Shown here: positions 25,738 to 36,069 of the stretch, piece by piece | Layout: every line of letters begins with the position of its first letter | Position numbering within the stretch: position 1 is the first letter of the stretch | Assembly: GCA_017473115.1 (NCBI GenBank) | Contig: JAFUNC010000012.1 | Coordinates: forward strand, 62,001 to 126,000 | Source of the DNA: Lachnospiraceae bacterium | GTDB taxonomy: Bacteria; Bacillota; Clostridia; Lachnospirales; Lachnospiraceae | Direction of reading: 5' to 3' | Length of the DNA: 64,000 nucleotides | Made by a program: the position numbers and the translations under genes | The notes under the pieces: model-generated | What the model was told of the DNA's origin: nothing | Database searches by the model: none | Seen by the model: only the letters and a program-made list of their open reading frames with translations

Positions 25738-26172
25738 TCAATCCAACTCCATTGCCACATGCAGAATGCCTTCCTCCAAAAATTCTCCGGAAGTTGTTAC
25801 GAATCCAAACTTCTCATAAAACCCTATGGCATGCTTCTGCGCCTCGATATAAATTTTATCGCATTGCATTTGCTCCTTGATTGCTTGGATGCTCTCTTCC
25901 AAAAGTACTCTACCGACACCTTTACCGTGCTCCAAAGTCAATACGCGACCGATTTTAACCACGGACTTGTCCTCACTTTTATAAAAGGCCCGCAAATAGG
26001 CAATTACTTTCTCACCGTCCTTTATAAAACAGTGAAGACTTTTGTAATCAATATCATCCATATCCTGATAATTGATGTTCTGCTCCATGATAAAAATCTC
26101 CGCCCGGGCTTTTAGAATTTCATAGAGTTCGGTTGCGGTCAGTTCATCAAATCTTTTTACAATTATATTCAT
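25738..26172 (-). CDS. GNAT-family N-acetyltransferase (ElaA-like)
   Basis: A 144-residue acyl-CoA N-acetyltransferase. The start NIIVKRFDELTATELYEILKAR, here in part FDELTATELYEILKAR, and EIFIMEQNINYQDMDDID (about 30-47) are typical of the ElaA group, and the acetyl-CoA loop is RVLTLEHGKGVGRVLLEE (about 78-95). The substrate is unknown. It is preceded by recU on the same strand with a gap of about 60 bases and followed by prmA after 65 bases. Family assignment is firm, biological role is not. Confidence 0.85.
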   Translation of the reverse strand: MNIIVKRFDELTATELYEILKARAEIFIMEQNINYQDMDDIDYKSLHCFIKDGEKVIAYLRAFYKSEDKSVVKIGRVLTLEHGKGVGRVLLEESIQAIKEQMQCDKIYIEAQKHAIGFYEKFGFVTTSGEFLEEGILHVAMELD

Positions 26173-26234
26173 TATGAAACCTCTGCTGCTCTGTGTGTGC
26201 TTCCCGAAATGACGCTTACGTTTTTCATCACGCC

Positions 26235-26768
26235 TTATTCCCTGTCTTCCAAGTCCTGCTTCAATGCCTCCAGGTACGGCACCAGTACACCGCTGTGCTT
26301 CGGTAATACGTAAGCCGGATTTAACTCTTCATGGCGGAAACTTTTACGTCCGCCGTTCTGTGCCCTGTCCCAAAACAACTTCAGGTACTCAAACGGCAGA
26401 TAATACAACTCATCAATGGATGTATAGTAAATCAGGAAAAAGGCAATACCGCCCTGCTTCTCAAACTCCTCCATAAACTGCACTTGGTGGGCATGGATAT
26501 TCTGCAGCGAGAAGGTAAGATTCGCACTTTCCTTGGCGTCAAAACACACCGGAATCCCCTGCACCGCACCAATATAATCGACAGTACTTTTCTGGTCGAA
26601 ATAAGCAAGGGTAATATGTCTGCTCTTTTGGTCAATCTGCACCGGTGTAATCGGTGTAGGCACCTTTTGGATCAATGCCAGACCTGCTTCACGATATTTT
26701 TCATTTGTACGATTAATCATATCTTCCAGCGTAGAACCGCGAAGACCTCTTGAAGACCAGGTCGCCAT
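26235..26768 (-). CDS. recU: Holliday junction resolvase RecU-like protein
   Basis: RecU cuts Holliday junctions in Firmicutes as a dimer with a type II restriction-like fold. The 177-residue product has WSSRGLRGSTLEDMINRTN at the N-terminus (4-22), the catalytic region with Asp in STVDYIGAVQG (about 60-70) and CFDAKES (about 72-78), and LSLQNIHAHQV-like sequence (about 83-93). The order of acidic residues and Lys fits RecU. ATG 26768 is chosen because GGGAG lies 6 bases upstream; a GTG at 26774 is too close to it. RecU is usually beside the penicillin-binding protein gene ponA; that is not so here. Confidence 0.88.
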   Translation of the reverse strand: MATWSSRGLRGSTLEDMINRTNEKYREAGLALIQKVPTPITPVQIDQKSRHITLAYFDQKSTVDYIGAVQGIPVCFDAKESANLTFSLQNIHAHQVQFMEEFEKQGGIAFFLIYYTSIDELYYLPFEYLKLFWDRAQNGGRKSFRHEELNPAYVLPKHSGVLVPYLEALKQDLEDRE

Positions 26769-26967
26769 ATTCACTCCCTTTTATCCGCATATTACTTTTG
26801 CCGTAATTTATCTATTTTATATAGTGTTTTATTTACACAATGCCCGCGAGGCATCTCTTCATTTCAGCAAACCATTCCAATTTAAATTATACATCACTCT
26901 TTTTTACGATACAAGCAGAACAATTTCATTTTATCATTGCAACTATATATTTCTCCTTATAGCATAA

Positions 26968-26996
26968 TTGAAATCCTCGCTTTACTATGATAGAAT
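26968..26996 (+). promoter_or_regulatory. Promoter of the microprotein-GTPase operon
   Basis: TTGAAA, 17 bases, TAGAAT, in the 302-base gap between recU (minus) and the next plus-strand gene. Both boxes match consensus in five of six positions. The remaining gap is AT-rich with no other feature seen. Confidence 0.65.
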
Positions 26997-27070
26997 AATT
27001 TTAGAGAGTTTTCTCGCGAAATTTATACGCACTTACTTGCAAATAAATTTCAAAAAAGGGGGATACGCAC

Positions 27071-27238
27071 ATGAAAAAGGATGATAAATTCATATTATTT
27101 GCAGTTTTTAGTGCTGCTTTAGGCGTAGGTGTGTTCCTAATGCCAAAACTGCAGAAGAAATGCAGCAACAAATTATACAAGTCATATAACCGTAAAATCC
27201 TTCGCGATAAATACGGTATTACCATTGATAAAAAATAA
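27071..27238 (+). CDS. Small membrane protein upstream of a GTPase gene
   Basis: A 55-residue open frame with a strong ribosome binding site (AAAGGGGG, 8 bases before ATG). Residues 7-25 form one hydrophobic helix (FILFAVFSAALGVGVFLMP), followed by a basic cytoplasmic tail with KLQKKC and KSYNRKILRDKYG. It is 15 bases from the GTPase start, so the two are co-transcribed. I do not recognise a family. A single-pass helix plus basic tail would suit a membrane anchor or partner for the GTPase; that is inference from context. Confidence 0.75.
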   Translation: MKKDDKFILFAVFSAALGVGVFLMPKLQKKCSNKLYKSYNRKILRDKYGITIDKK

Positions 27239-27253
27239 CGGGGGAATAGTGAA

Positions 27254-28492
27254 ATGGAAGTAAGTCTTGATAAAATTGCACAGGATTGTATCACTGCCAT
27301 CAGTGACCGAATCAAAAACTTAAACACTTTGAATATTATTGTTGCCGGTAAAACCGGTGTAGGTAAAAGTACCTTAATTAACAGTATGTTCCGTGATAAT
27401 CTGGCAGAAACCGGTATCGGCAAGCCCATCACACAGCATATGCGTAAAATCAGCAAAAAAGGCGTTCCTTTGAATATTTACGATACCAAGGGATTTGAAT
27501 TGGGAAAAGATGCGCAAAAGGAAGTAAAAAAAGAAATTCTCGACACCATCAAAGCAGGCATGTCAGGCACCGATGTAAACAAGGCAATTCACTGCATCTG
27601 GTACTGCATCAACACCGCTTCCAACCGTATTGAGCCGGAAGAAATCGAATGGTTACGAGATTTAGCCAAAGAAAATTCCGTAACGGAAGTTCCCGTTATT
27701 ATTGTGTTGACGCAGGCTTTCTCGAAACCCAATGCCGAGCAGATGAAGAACCTGATTCAAAACGAAAATCTTGATGTCATCCAGGTCGTCCCCGTACTGG
27801 CGCAGGATTTCGTCTTTGACGAGTCCCTCCCGCCCATCAAAGCCTATGGTTTGGAAACATTGCTTGCCGTTATGACGGAAATTCTTCCGGAAGAACTGCA
27901 GGACACGCTACAGAGTGTTCAAATCGCTTCACTCAAGGCCAAAAAAAAGCGCGCACAAGTCGCCGTAGCAACCGCAACAGCGACAGCATTCGGTGAAGGT
28001 TTTGCACCGATTCCTTTTGCAGACAGTGCTCTTTTAATTCCTACACAGGTTGCAATGATTGCAAGTATTACCGCCATTTACGGCTTGGATATTAATAAGA
28101 GTATTATTACCGCTTTTGTATCTTCCGCTCTTGGAACAGGCGGTGCTACCATTGCCGGTAAAACCATTGCCGCCAACCTTTTAAAACTGGTTCCCGGAGC
28201 AGGAACGGTTCTTGGCGGAACCATTTCCGGCGCAACTGCAGGCGTTATCACTACCGCTTTAGGCGAAGCCTATATCGTACTGATGGAAGCTATTTACAAA
28301 GGCGACTTAAAGGCATCCGAACTTGGTACGACGGAAGGTAAAAAGAAATTAAGAGAACTGTTCAAAAAGAAAGTAAAAGAAACCACTCAGGAAGATGTTC
28401 AGAAGAATATCGAGATGGCAAATGAAGTTGAAGGTACTGCTTTAACCGAAAATACAATCGATGACAACCCAAACAATACCACTGAAGAATAA
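27254..28492 (+). CDS. Era-like GTPase with DUF697-like membrane domain
   Basis: A 412-residue protein. The N-terminal G domain shows G1 GKTGVGKS (32-39) and G3 DTKG (77-80); the G4 position reads LTQAF instead of the usual TKxD/NKxD, so nucleotide specificity may differ. The C-terminal part (about 225-350) has Ala/Gly-rich hydrophobic stretches (ATATATAFGEGFAP; FVSSALGTGGATIAGKT; LVPGAGTVLGGTISGATAG) like DUF697/YcjF proteins that associate with membranes. A charged tail rich in Lys then Glu/Asn ends it. The small membrane protein gene upstream is in the same operon. The role is unknown; stress or membrane functions have been suggested for relatives. Confidence 0.85.
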   Translation: MEVSLDKIAQDCITAISDRIKNLNTLNIIVAGKTGVGKSTLINSMFRDNLAETGIGKPITQHMRKISKKGVPLNIYDTKGFELGKDAQKEVKKEILDTIKAGMSGTDVNKAIHCIWYCINTASNRIEPEEIEWLRDLAKENSVTEVPVIIVLTQAFSKPNAEQMKNLIQNENLDVIQVVPVLAQDFVFDESLPPIKAYGLETLLAVMTEILPEELQDTLQSVQIASLKAKKKRAQVAVATATATAFGEGFAPIPFADSALLIPTQVAMIASITAIYGLDINKSIITAFVSSALGTGGATIAGKTIAANLLKLVPGAGTVLGGTISGATAGVITTALGEAYIVLMEAIYKGDLKASELGTTEGKKKLRELFKKKVKETTQEDVQKNIEMANEVEGTALTENTIDDNPNNTTEE

Positions 28493-28547
28493 GGATTATT
28501 GTTATTATTTTTAACAAATTTTAGAAAGAAAATATTGTATAACTAAA

Positions 28548-28625
28548 AGGTGCATTGTGAATCCTTTTGTTTGAGAGGCGTTTTTGCTCGCCGGTACTCA
28601 AAAACAAATGATTCACAATGCACCT
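28548..28625. repeat. Long inverted repeat between the GTPase gene and dnaJ
   Basis: AGGTGCATTGTGAATC (28548-28563) is perfectly repeated in reverse complement at 28610-28625. The arms continue imperfectly inward (TTTTGTTTGAG against CTCAAAAACAAAT) to an inner GGCG...CGCC hairpin, so almost the whole 78 bases fold into one stem. It lies between the convergent GTPase gene and dnaJ. It may act as a bidirectional transcription end, or be a mobile palindromic element; the structure is larger than an ordinary terminator and lacks a clean T run. Confidence 0.8.
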
Positions 28626-28631
28626 ATTCTA

Positions 28632-29816
28632 TTAACCAAAAAATCCTTTTTTCTTCTTGCCCTTTTTATCTTTGTCCTTGGGGTCTTTATCTTTACTTGC
28701 AGTTACTTTATCCACCGCATGTAAACTGTCACCGGTCACCTCATCAAACTGACGCAACAACTCTTTTGCTTCGTTCGAGAGTTTTTCAGGTACGGATACC
28801 ACCAATGTTACATAATGGTCACCGCGCACTTCTTTGTTACGCAGTGTAGGGACACCTTTCCCACGCAAACGTACACGCAGACCGGTCTGGGTTCCGGGTT
28901 TTACTTCGTATATTACCTTACCGTCAACAGTATCCACATAAATCTCACCACCCAAAGCAGCCACTGCAAACGATACCGGCGCAGTAGAATAAATATCATA
29001 CTCCTGACGCTGGAATATAGGATGTCTGGACACGATAGGTTCCACCAGAATATCTCCACGGGGGCCACCGTTTACACCGGGTTCACCCTTACCCTGCAAT
29101 CTTCTTACGATACCATTGTCGATACCTGCAGGGAAACTAACAGCATAACGTTTTCTGATCGTAGTATAGCCGGTTCCGCGACAATCGGTACACTTATCCT
29201 TTACAACCTTACCGCTACCGTTACATTCGCGACAGGTCTGAACACTACGCATAGTTCCGAAGAAAGAATTCTGTGTCACTACAACCTGGCCCTTACCTTT
29301 ACAGTTCTGACAGGTTTCAGGACTGGTTCCGGGTTTTGCACCGCTTCCGTGACAGGTCTGACATTCTTCCTTGGAATCCACCTCAATTTCTTTTTCGGTA
29401 CCAAATACCGCTTCTTCAAAAGTCAAACGCACAGACTTGCGGATATCAGCACCCTTGCGAGGTCCGTTTCCTCTGCCGCTGCTGCGTCTTCCTCCACCAA
29501 AGAAATCACCGAATAAATCACCGAAAATATCTGTAAAATCCATGCTGGAATAATCAAATCCGCCGTAACCACCGCCGGCACCCTGATCAAAGGCCGCATG
29601 ACCAAACTGATCGTACTGTTTTCTTTTATCTGCATCACTTAAAACAGCATACGCCTCTGATGCCTCTTTAAACTTTGCTTCTGCATTGGGGTCATCCGGG
29701 TTCATATCCGGATGGTATTTTTTGGCAAGAGCACGATATGCTTTTTTGATTGCGGCATCATCTGCCCCTTTTTCAACACCAAGGACCTCATAATAGTCCC
29801 TTTTCTGTTCTGCCAT
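28632..29816 (-). CDS. dnaJ: Chaperone DnaJ
   Basis: The Hsp40 co-chaperone that stimulates DnaK and binds unfolded proteins. The 394-residue product has a J domain (about 3-70) with HPD in KYHPDMN (about 34), a Gly/Phe-rich segment (about 72-120), four CxxCxGxG zinc motifs ([32 protein letters not shown], about 147-215), and the C-terminal substrate-binding domain. A Lys/Asp-rich tail ([17 protein letters not shown]) is unusual. ATG 29816 follows GGAGATTATT. It is fourth in hrcA-grpE-dnaK-dnaJ, with a 179-base structured gap after dnaK. Confidence 0.97.
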   Translation of the reverse strand: MAEQKRDYYEVLGVEKGADDAAIKKAYRALAKKYHPDMNPDDPNAEAKFKEASEAYAVLSDADKRKQYDQFGHAAFDQGAGGGYGGFDYSSMDFTDIFGDLFGDFFGGGRRSSGRGNGPRKGADIRKSVRLTFEEAVFGTEKEIEVDSKEECQTCHGSGAKPGTSPETCQNCKGKGQVVVTQNSFFGTMRSVQTCRECNGSGKVVKDKCTDCRGTGYTTIRKRYAVSFPAGIDNGIVRRLQGKGEPGVNGGPRGDILVEPIVSRHPIFQRQEYDIYSTAPVSFAVAALGGEIYVDTVDGKVIYEVKPGTQTGLRVRLRGKGVPTLRNKEVRGDHYVTLVVSVPEKLSNEAKELLRQFDEVTGDSLHAVDKVTASKDKDPKDKDKKGKKKKGFFG

Positions 29817-29880
29817 AATAATCTCCATTCCGTTGTTTTATAAACAACACCTGTAAAAATACGCCATTCCTCATAGCGCC

Positions 29881-29956
29881 ATAAATTCCACGCAAGAAGT
29901 AACTTCCCCGTGGATTTATAGTATGTAGAGGGGAGTTTCTAAAACTCCCCGTCTAC
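29881..29956 (-). repeat. Two consecutive hairpins between dnaK and dnaJ
   Basis: First stem: ATAAATTCCACG (29881-29892) with CGTGGATTTAT (29909-29919), one bulge. Second: GTAGAGGGGAGTTT (29925-29938) with AAACTCCCCGTCTAC (29942-29956), almost perfect. No T tract follows on the coding (minus) strand. They may lower read-through into dnaJ or stabilise the dnaK message, so that DnaK is made in excess of DnaJ. Confidence 0.7.
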
Positions 29957-29995
29957 TTTCATTTGCTTTTAAAAATCAAATGTGACCGTCTTATT

Positions 29996-32544
<2,549 letters not shown>

Positions 32545-32561
32545 CCTTTCTTACGCCCGCT

Positions 32562-33608
32562 TTAAGGCAGTTTCTTTTTATCATCCTGTTGATAAAGTGC
32601 ATCCAACTGGACTTTAATGGTCTTAAGCGTTCCGACTACCTTTTCGTAATCCATTCGCTTGGGACCGATAATACCAATGGTACCTTTCATTCCCTCTCCA
32701 AACTCATAGTTTGCAGTAACAATACTACAGTCCTTCATAGTCTGAATCGGTGCTTCCTCACCGATGTACACCTTAATTTCATGTCCGGGCTCGGTTGTAT
32801 CCGAATCATCAATCAATTGAGAAAGCAACTGTTTTTCTTCAAATGTATTAATCAGTTCGCTGGCTCTCCTGTTATCCGCAAGTTCCGGATACTTAAAGAT
32901 ATTGTTGGTCCCGCTGGTGTAGATTTCCAAGTCCTCATCTTCTTTAATGGTTTCCGCAACCGCATCAATTACATCTCCGATAATGGTTCCGTAATGACCT
33001 GCCTGCTGCTTTAATGCGGTAATCATTCCCAAACTGATGTCTTCTATTGATAAACCGTTTAAATGAGTATTTAGAAGCATGTTAAGTTTTAACATGGTTT
33101 CGTCATCCAAATGCTCAGAAATGGATATCATACTGTTTTTAATCACATTCCCCTCAATTACGATAACTGCCAAAAGTTGATTCTCATCCACGCGGGAAAG
33201 TTGAATGAATTTTAACTTATTTCTCTGACATCTGGGTGCCGTAATCATTGTGGCGTAATTGGTATTCACTGCAAGAACTTTCGCAACCTGCTTTAAAAGA
33301 TGATCCATCTTCTCTTCTTTCTCAACAAGCATTTCTTTCAGTTCTTCCACCTGCTTGGCATTCTCTTCCATCATACTGTCTACGTATAAACGATATCCTT
33401 TGTCAGAAGGAATACGTCCTGCGGAAGTATGCGGCTGAACGATGTAACCCAACTCTTCCAAGTCCGCCATTTCGTTACGGATCGTTGCACTGCTTAAATT
33501 CAAATCCGTATATTTGGAAATAGTCCTGCTGCCTACCGGCTCACCGGTTTCCAGATAGTTGCGAATGATGGCCTGCAATATTTTCTTTTTACGTTCATCC
33601 AGCATCAT
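32562..33608 (-). CDS. hrcA: Heat-inducible transcription repressor HrcA
   Basis: HrcA is the repressor that binds CIRCE and is kept active by GroE. The 348-residue product has an N-terminal winged helix (LDERKKKILQAIIRNYLETG, about 3-22; SSATIRNEMADLEELGY, about 38-54), the conserved PHTSAGRIPSDKGYR (about 58-72), and a GAF-like dimerisation domain. A perfect CIRCE is 36 bases before the start, so the operon is self-regulated. Two adjacent ATG codons begin the frame (33608, 33605); AAAGGAG upstream fits either. Confidence 0.97.
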   Translation of the reverse strand: MMLDERKKKILQAIIRNYLETGEPVGSRTISKYTDLNLSSATIRNEMADLEELGYIVQPHTSAGRIPSDKGYRLYVDSMMEENAKQVEELKEMLVEKEEKMDHLLKQVAKVLAVNTNYATMITAPRCQRNKLKFIQLSRVDENQLLAVIVIEGNVIKNSMISISEHLDDETMLKLNMLLNTHLNGLSIEDISLGMITALKQQAGHYGTIIGDVIDAVAETIKEDEDLEIYTSGTNNIFKYPELADNRRASELINTFEEKQLLSQLIDDSDTTEPGHEIKVYIGEEAPIQTMKDCSIVTANYEFGEGMKGTIGIIGPKRMDYEKVVGTLKTIKVQLDALYQQDDKKKLP

Positions 33609-33643
33609 CTATCGCTCCTTTCTGTGGCTCTGTTTTTATGTTG

Positions 33644-33670
33644 TTAGCACTCAACTCGATAGAGTGCTAA
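33644..33670 (-). promoter_or_regulatory. CIRCE operator
   Basis: TTAGCACTC, 9 bases, GAGTGCTAA: a perfect match to the HrcA-binding inverted repeat, placed just downstream of the promoter at 33685-33714. It predicts heat-induced expression of hrcA-grpE-dnaK and dnaJ. Confidence 0.98.
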
Positions 33671-33684
33671 TATCTACATTTCAT

Positions 33685-33714
33685 AATTTACCACTATGGA
33701 TTATTATTGTCAAC
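33685..33714 (-). promoter_or_regulatory. Sigma-A promoter of the heat-shock operon
   Basis: On the minus strand TTGACA (perfect), 18 bases, TAAATT. The predicted start falls at the edge of CIRCE, so bound HrcA would block transcription. Confidence 0.75.
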
Positions 33715-33747
33715 TATTATTTTAAAAATTACCTTTTATTGCACAAA

Positions 33748-33792
33748 AAAGAAAAGGAAGCACTTGCAAAGCAAGTATTTCCTTTTCTTTTG
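33748..33792. terminator. Terminator of the diguanylate cyclase gene
   Basis: A stem AAAAGGAAgcACTTGC / GCAAGTatTTCCTTTT with a 3-base loop and T tracts on both sides. It follows the cyclase stop by about 20 bases on the minus strand and also insulates the hrcA promoter. Confidence 0.85.
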
Positions 33793-33812
33793 TAAGTTTA
33801 TAATATTTAATT

Positions 33813-35129
33813 CTATTTCGTTGCAAACATAAAACGATTCTTACCCTTGCGCTTCGCTTCATATAAAGCACCGTCCGCCTGGGCATACAACTCATCCAAG
33901 GTCGTTCCGTCTTCAGGATACAAACTGATACCAATACTTGTGGACAAATTTAAATCCTTGTAGTCCTCACACACTTCCTGCATCGTATTCAACAAATCCT
34001 GCGCCTTACGCAATGTAATGGAATCCCCTGGCACATTACGCATCAGGGCAAAGAACTCATCTCCGCCGATTCGGCCTACAACGTCCGTCTCTCTGAAACT
34101 GCCCTTAATCTCAGCCGCAAGATCAATTAAGAATTCATCTCCTGCCTGATGGCCCCTGGAATCGTTCAGATTCTTAAAATTATCCACATCAATCATAAAC
34201 AGCACATGATTCTGGTCAGCTTCTTCATTAAGAATCTTGCGAATGGTATCCATCGTTGTTTCTCGATTATATACCATTGTCATTTTATCCATTTTAGCTG
34301 CTGTTACAAGTTTCTGCTCTTCACGTTTCTCTTCATCAATATCCTTCGCCGAAAGCATAGCACATAAGTGACCACTATCCACATCAATAATAAAGCGGAT
34401 GTCATTATGCACCCAACGCACCATATTCTCACCAACGCGACGCTGGTAACGGAAAGTCATATGCATTCTTCCGGTTCCGTAAATTTCTTTCAAAAGCAAC
34501 GGCGAGAAATTATTATAAAAGACATACGCACCACTGTTCTCATCCACAATAGACTCAAGTGCAGCCTCTACCAATTCTTCCACCGTGTGGCATTCCTGCA
34601 ATGTACCCTCTGCAATTAGTTGCCTACGCTGACTGATAATACGCCAATCATCAATATCGATAAAAGATACCGCGTACGTATCCTGCGGAAGCGCAAAAAG
34701 ATACCTCAATTCCTGCTGATAATGCTGACGGGCAATATAGTCTCTGGTGATATCTTTCGTAACACCAACAATACCGATCAATTTACCCTCTTCATCTTTT
34801 AAAAGATATTTAGAAGTAGAACCATATCTTGCCTGACCGTCTTCTGCCTCTGTAATAGGCTCAATATAATCCACTAAATTTTTTCCGCTCTTGATTAATT
34901 TCTTATCATCAGAAACGTAACGCCTCGCAAGACTTTTATCAGTTAAAATCTCTGCATCAGTTTTACCAACTACTTCTTCGATACTTCCCTTGCCTACCAT
35001 TTTAACAAAAGGCTTAGAGGCCGCACGATAAATCAAATCAGCATCTTTAACAAAGATCATATCTTTGCTATTGCTCATCAATGTCTGAAACGCCGTATCC
35101 AACAGTAACCTTAATTCTTTACTCTCCAT
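33813..35129 (-). CDS. PAS-domain diguanylate cyclase
   Basis: A 438-residue cytoplasmic protein with no membrane helix. A PAS domain (about 10-130) with MIFVKDADLIYRAASKPF, a central region (about 135-270) that resembles a second degenerate sensor part, and a C-terminal GGDEF domain (about 275-438) with GRIGGDEFF (about 367), which makes cyclic di-GMP from GTP. The RxxD inhibitory site five residues before GGDEF is present as RETD (about 358-361). ATG 35129 follows GAAGGGG. Promoter and terminator flank it, so it is a single-gene transcript. The signal is unknown. Confidence 0.9.
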   Translation of the reverse strand: MESKELRLLLDTAFQTLMSNSKDMIFVKDADLIYRAASKPFVKMVGKGSIEEVVGKTDAEILTDKSLARRYVSDDKKLIKSGKNLVDYIEPITEAEDGQARYGSTSKYLLKDEEGKLIGIVGVTKDITRDYIARQHYQQELRYLFALPQDTYAVSFIDIDDWRIISQRRQLIAEGTLQECHTVEELVEAALESIVDENSGAYVFYNNFSPLLLKEIYGTGRMHMTFRYQRRVGENMVRWVHNDIRFIIDVDSGHLCAMLSAKDIDEEKREEQKLVTAAKMDKMTMVYNRETTMDTIRKILNEEADQNHVLFMIDVDNFKNLNDSRGHQAGDEFLIDLAAEIKGSFRETDVVGRIGGDEFFALMRNVPGDSITLRKAQDLLNTMQEVCEDYKDLNLSTSIGISLYPEDGTTLDELYAQADGALYEAKRKGKNRFMFATK

Positions 35130-35202
35130 ATGATTCCCCTTCATACTTTGAACATTGTAAAAAATTCTTAACCCAATCTTTGCTTTTTAGTTATACACAG
35201 CA

Positions 35203-35231
35203 ATTATATCATTTCCAATTACCGTCGACAA
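35203..35231 (-). promoter_or_regulatory. Promoter of the diguanylate cyclase gene
   Basis: On the minus strand TTGTCG, 17 bases, TATAAT, about 75 bases before the cyclase start in an AT-rich gap. Confidence 0.65.
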
Positions 35232-35310
35232 GTATTGCCAAATAAAAAATCCACATTTTTATCAAAAAAGACATCATCCTACAAAATATTTTTCTATATT
35301 AAATTACAAC

Positions 35311-35342
35311 AAAAAAGGTCCGGATTACTCCGAACCTTTTAA
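35311..35342 (-). terminator. Terminator of the Lys/Ala-rich protein gene
   Basis: An 11-bp stem AAAAGGTTCGG/CCGGACCTTTT with one mismatch and a T run on the minus strand, about 20 bases after the stop. Confidence 0.85.
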
Positions 35343-35362
35343 ACTACATATATTCTATCAAA

Positions 35363-35836
35363 TTAGATCATGAAACTTCCGTTTTCTGTTCCGTTAACAA
35401 CGAAGTAAGCCATGCTTTCTTCGGGCTTAACATAGATTTCTACAGACTTCATATCAGCAGCCTTCTGGCCCATATCATATACCCAAACATCCTTAGCGAT
35501 TTTAAGAAGTTCGTCGTTGCTGTAACTCTTGCCTGCGAACTGTACGTAGATTGCTTCCTTCTTTGCTGCTGCTTTCTTTGCAGGTGCTTCCTTCTTTGCA
35601 GGCGCTGCCTTCTTAGCAACTTCCTTCTTTGCAGGTGCTTCCTTCTTTGCAACTTCCTTCTTTGCAGGTGCTGCCTTCTTAACTGCTTCCTTCTTTGCAG
35701 GTGCTGCCTTCTTAGCTGCTTCCTTCTTTGCAGGTGCTTCAGCCTTAACAGGAGTTGCTTCAACCTTCTTTTCTTCAACCTTAGCTGCTACTGCCTTTGC
35801 AACGGGTTTCGCTGTTGCTGTCTTCTTTTCTGCCAT
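35363..35836 (-). CDS. Lys/Ala-rich histone-H1-like repeat protein with a small C-terminal domain
   Basis: A 157-residue protein. Residues about 1-95 are made of PAKKEAxKKAA-type repeats (about seven copies of a KKxAPAKK unit), giving a strongly basic, disordered or helical tail like bacterial histone H1 or RNA-binding proteins. Residues about 95-157 form a compact domain beginning IYVQFAGKSYSNDELLKIAK and ending NGTENGSFMI, which I think is the DUF6465 family. It may bind DNA or RNA through the repeats. ATG 35836 follows AAGGAGA. It has its own promoter (35943-35971) and terminator. The repeats are almost identical at DNA level. Confidence 0.8.
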   Translation of the reverse strand: MAEKKTATAKPVAKAVAAKVEEKKVEATPVKAEAPAKKEAAKKAAPAKKEAVKKAAPAKKEVAKKEAPAKKEVAKKAAPAKKEAPAKKAAAKKEAIYVQFAGKSYSNDELLKIAKDVWVYDMGQKAADMKSVEIYVKPEESMAYFVVNGTENGSFMI

Positions 35837-35942
35837 AATCATTCTCCTTTCACACCCCTTAAAGGGTCAACGAGCATCGTACTTTGACGATTTTTACATT
35901 TGTATCTTAGGTTTAAAAAATATCTACCTTTTTTCACGTTGT

Positions 35943-35971
35943 AGTGTACTCCAAAAAATTAAAATTGTCAA
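35943..35971 (-). promoter_or_regulatory. Promoter of the Lys/Ala-rich protein gene
   Basis: On the minus strand TTGACA (perfect), 17 bases, TACACT. It gives a leader of about 100 bases. A strong promoter suits an abundant nucleoid-type protein. Confidence 0.7.
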
Positions 35972-36069
35972 TTTTGTAGACAGTTTTTCTATTTTATGCC
36001 TTATAAATAAGGCTTTTTGCGCATTTTTGTATAAAAATTGCACAATAAAAATGACCAAATTTTGACCAA

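Noticed and set aside
28550..28849. 99-codon plus-strand frame over the palindrome and dnaJ end
   Set aside because: It runs through the hairpin and antisense to dnaJ; no ribosome binding site and no family.
35449..35778. Arg/Lys-rich frame overlapping the Lys/Ala-rich gene
   Set aside because: It is the shifted reading of the same repeats; the true frame has the ribosome binding site and a folded C-terminal domain.
35998..36018. GCCTTA/TAAGGC hairpin with T run on the plus strand
   Set aside because: It looks like a terminator, but no plus-strand gene precedes it, and on the minus strand the T run is missing. It may be a weak end for uppP only.
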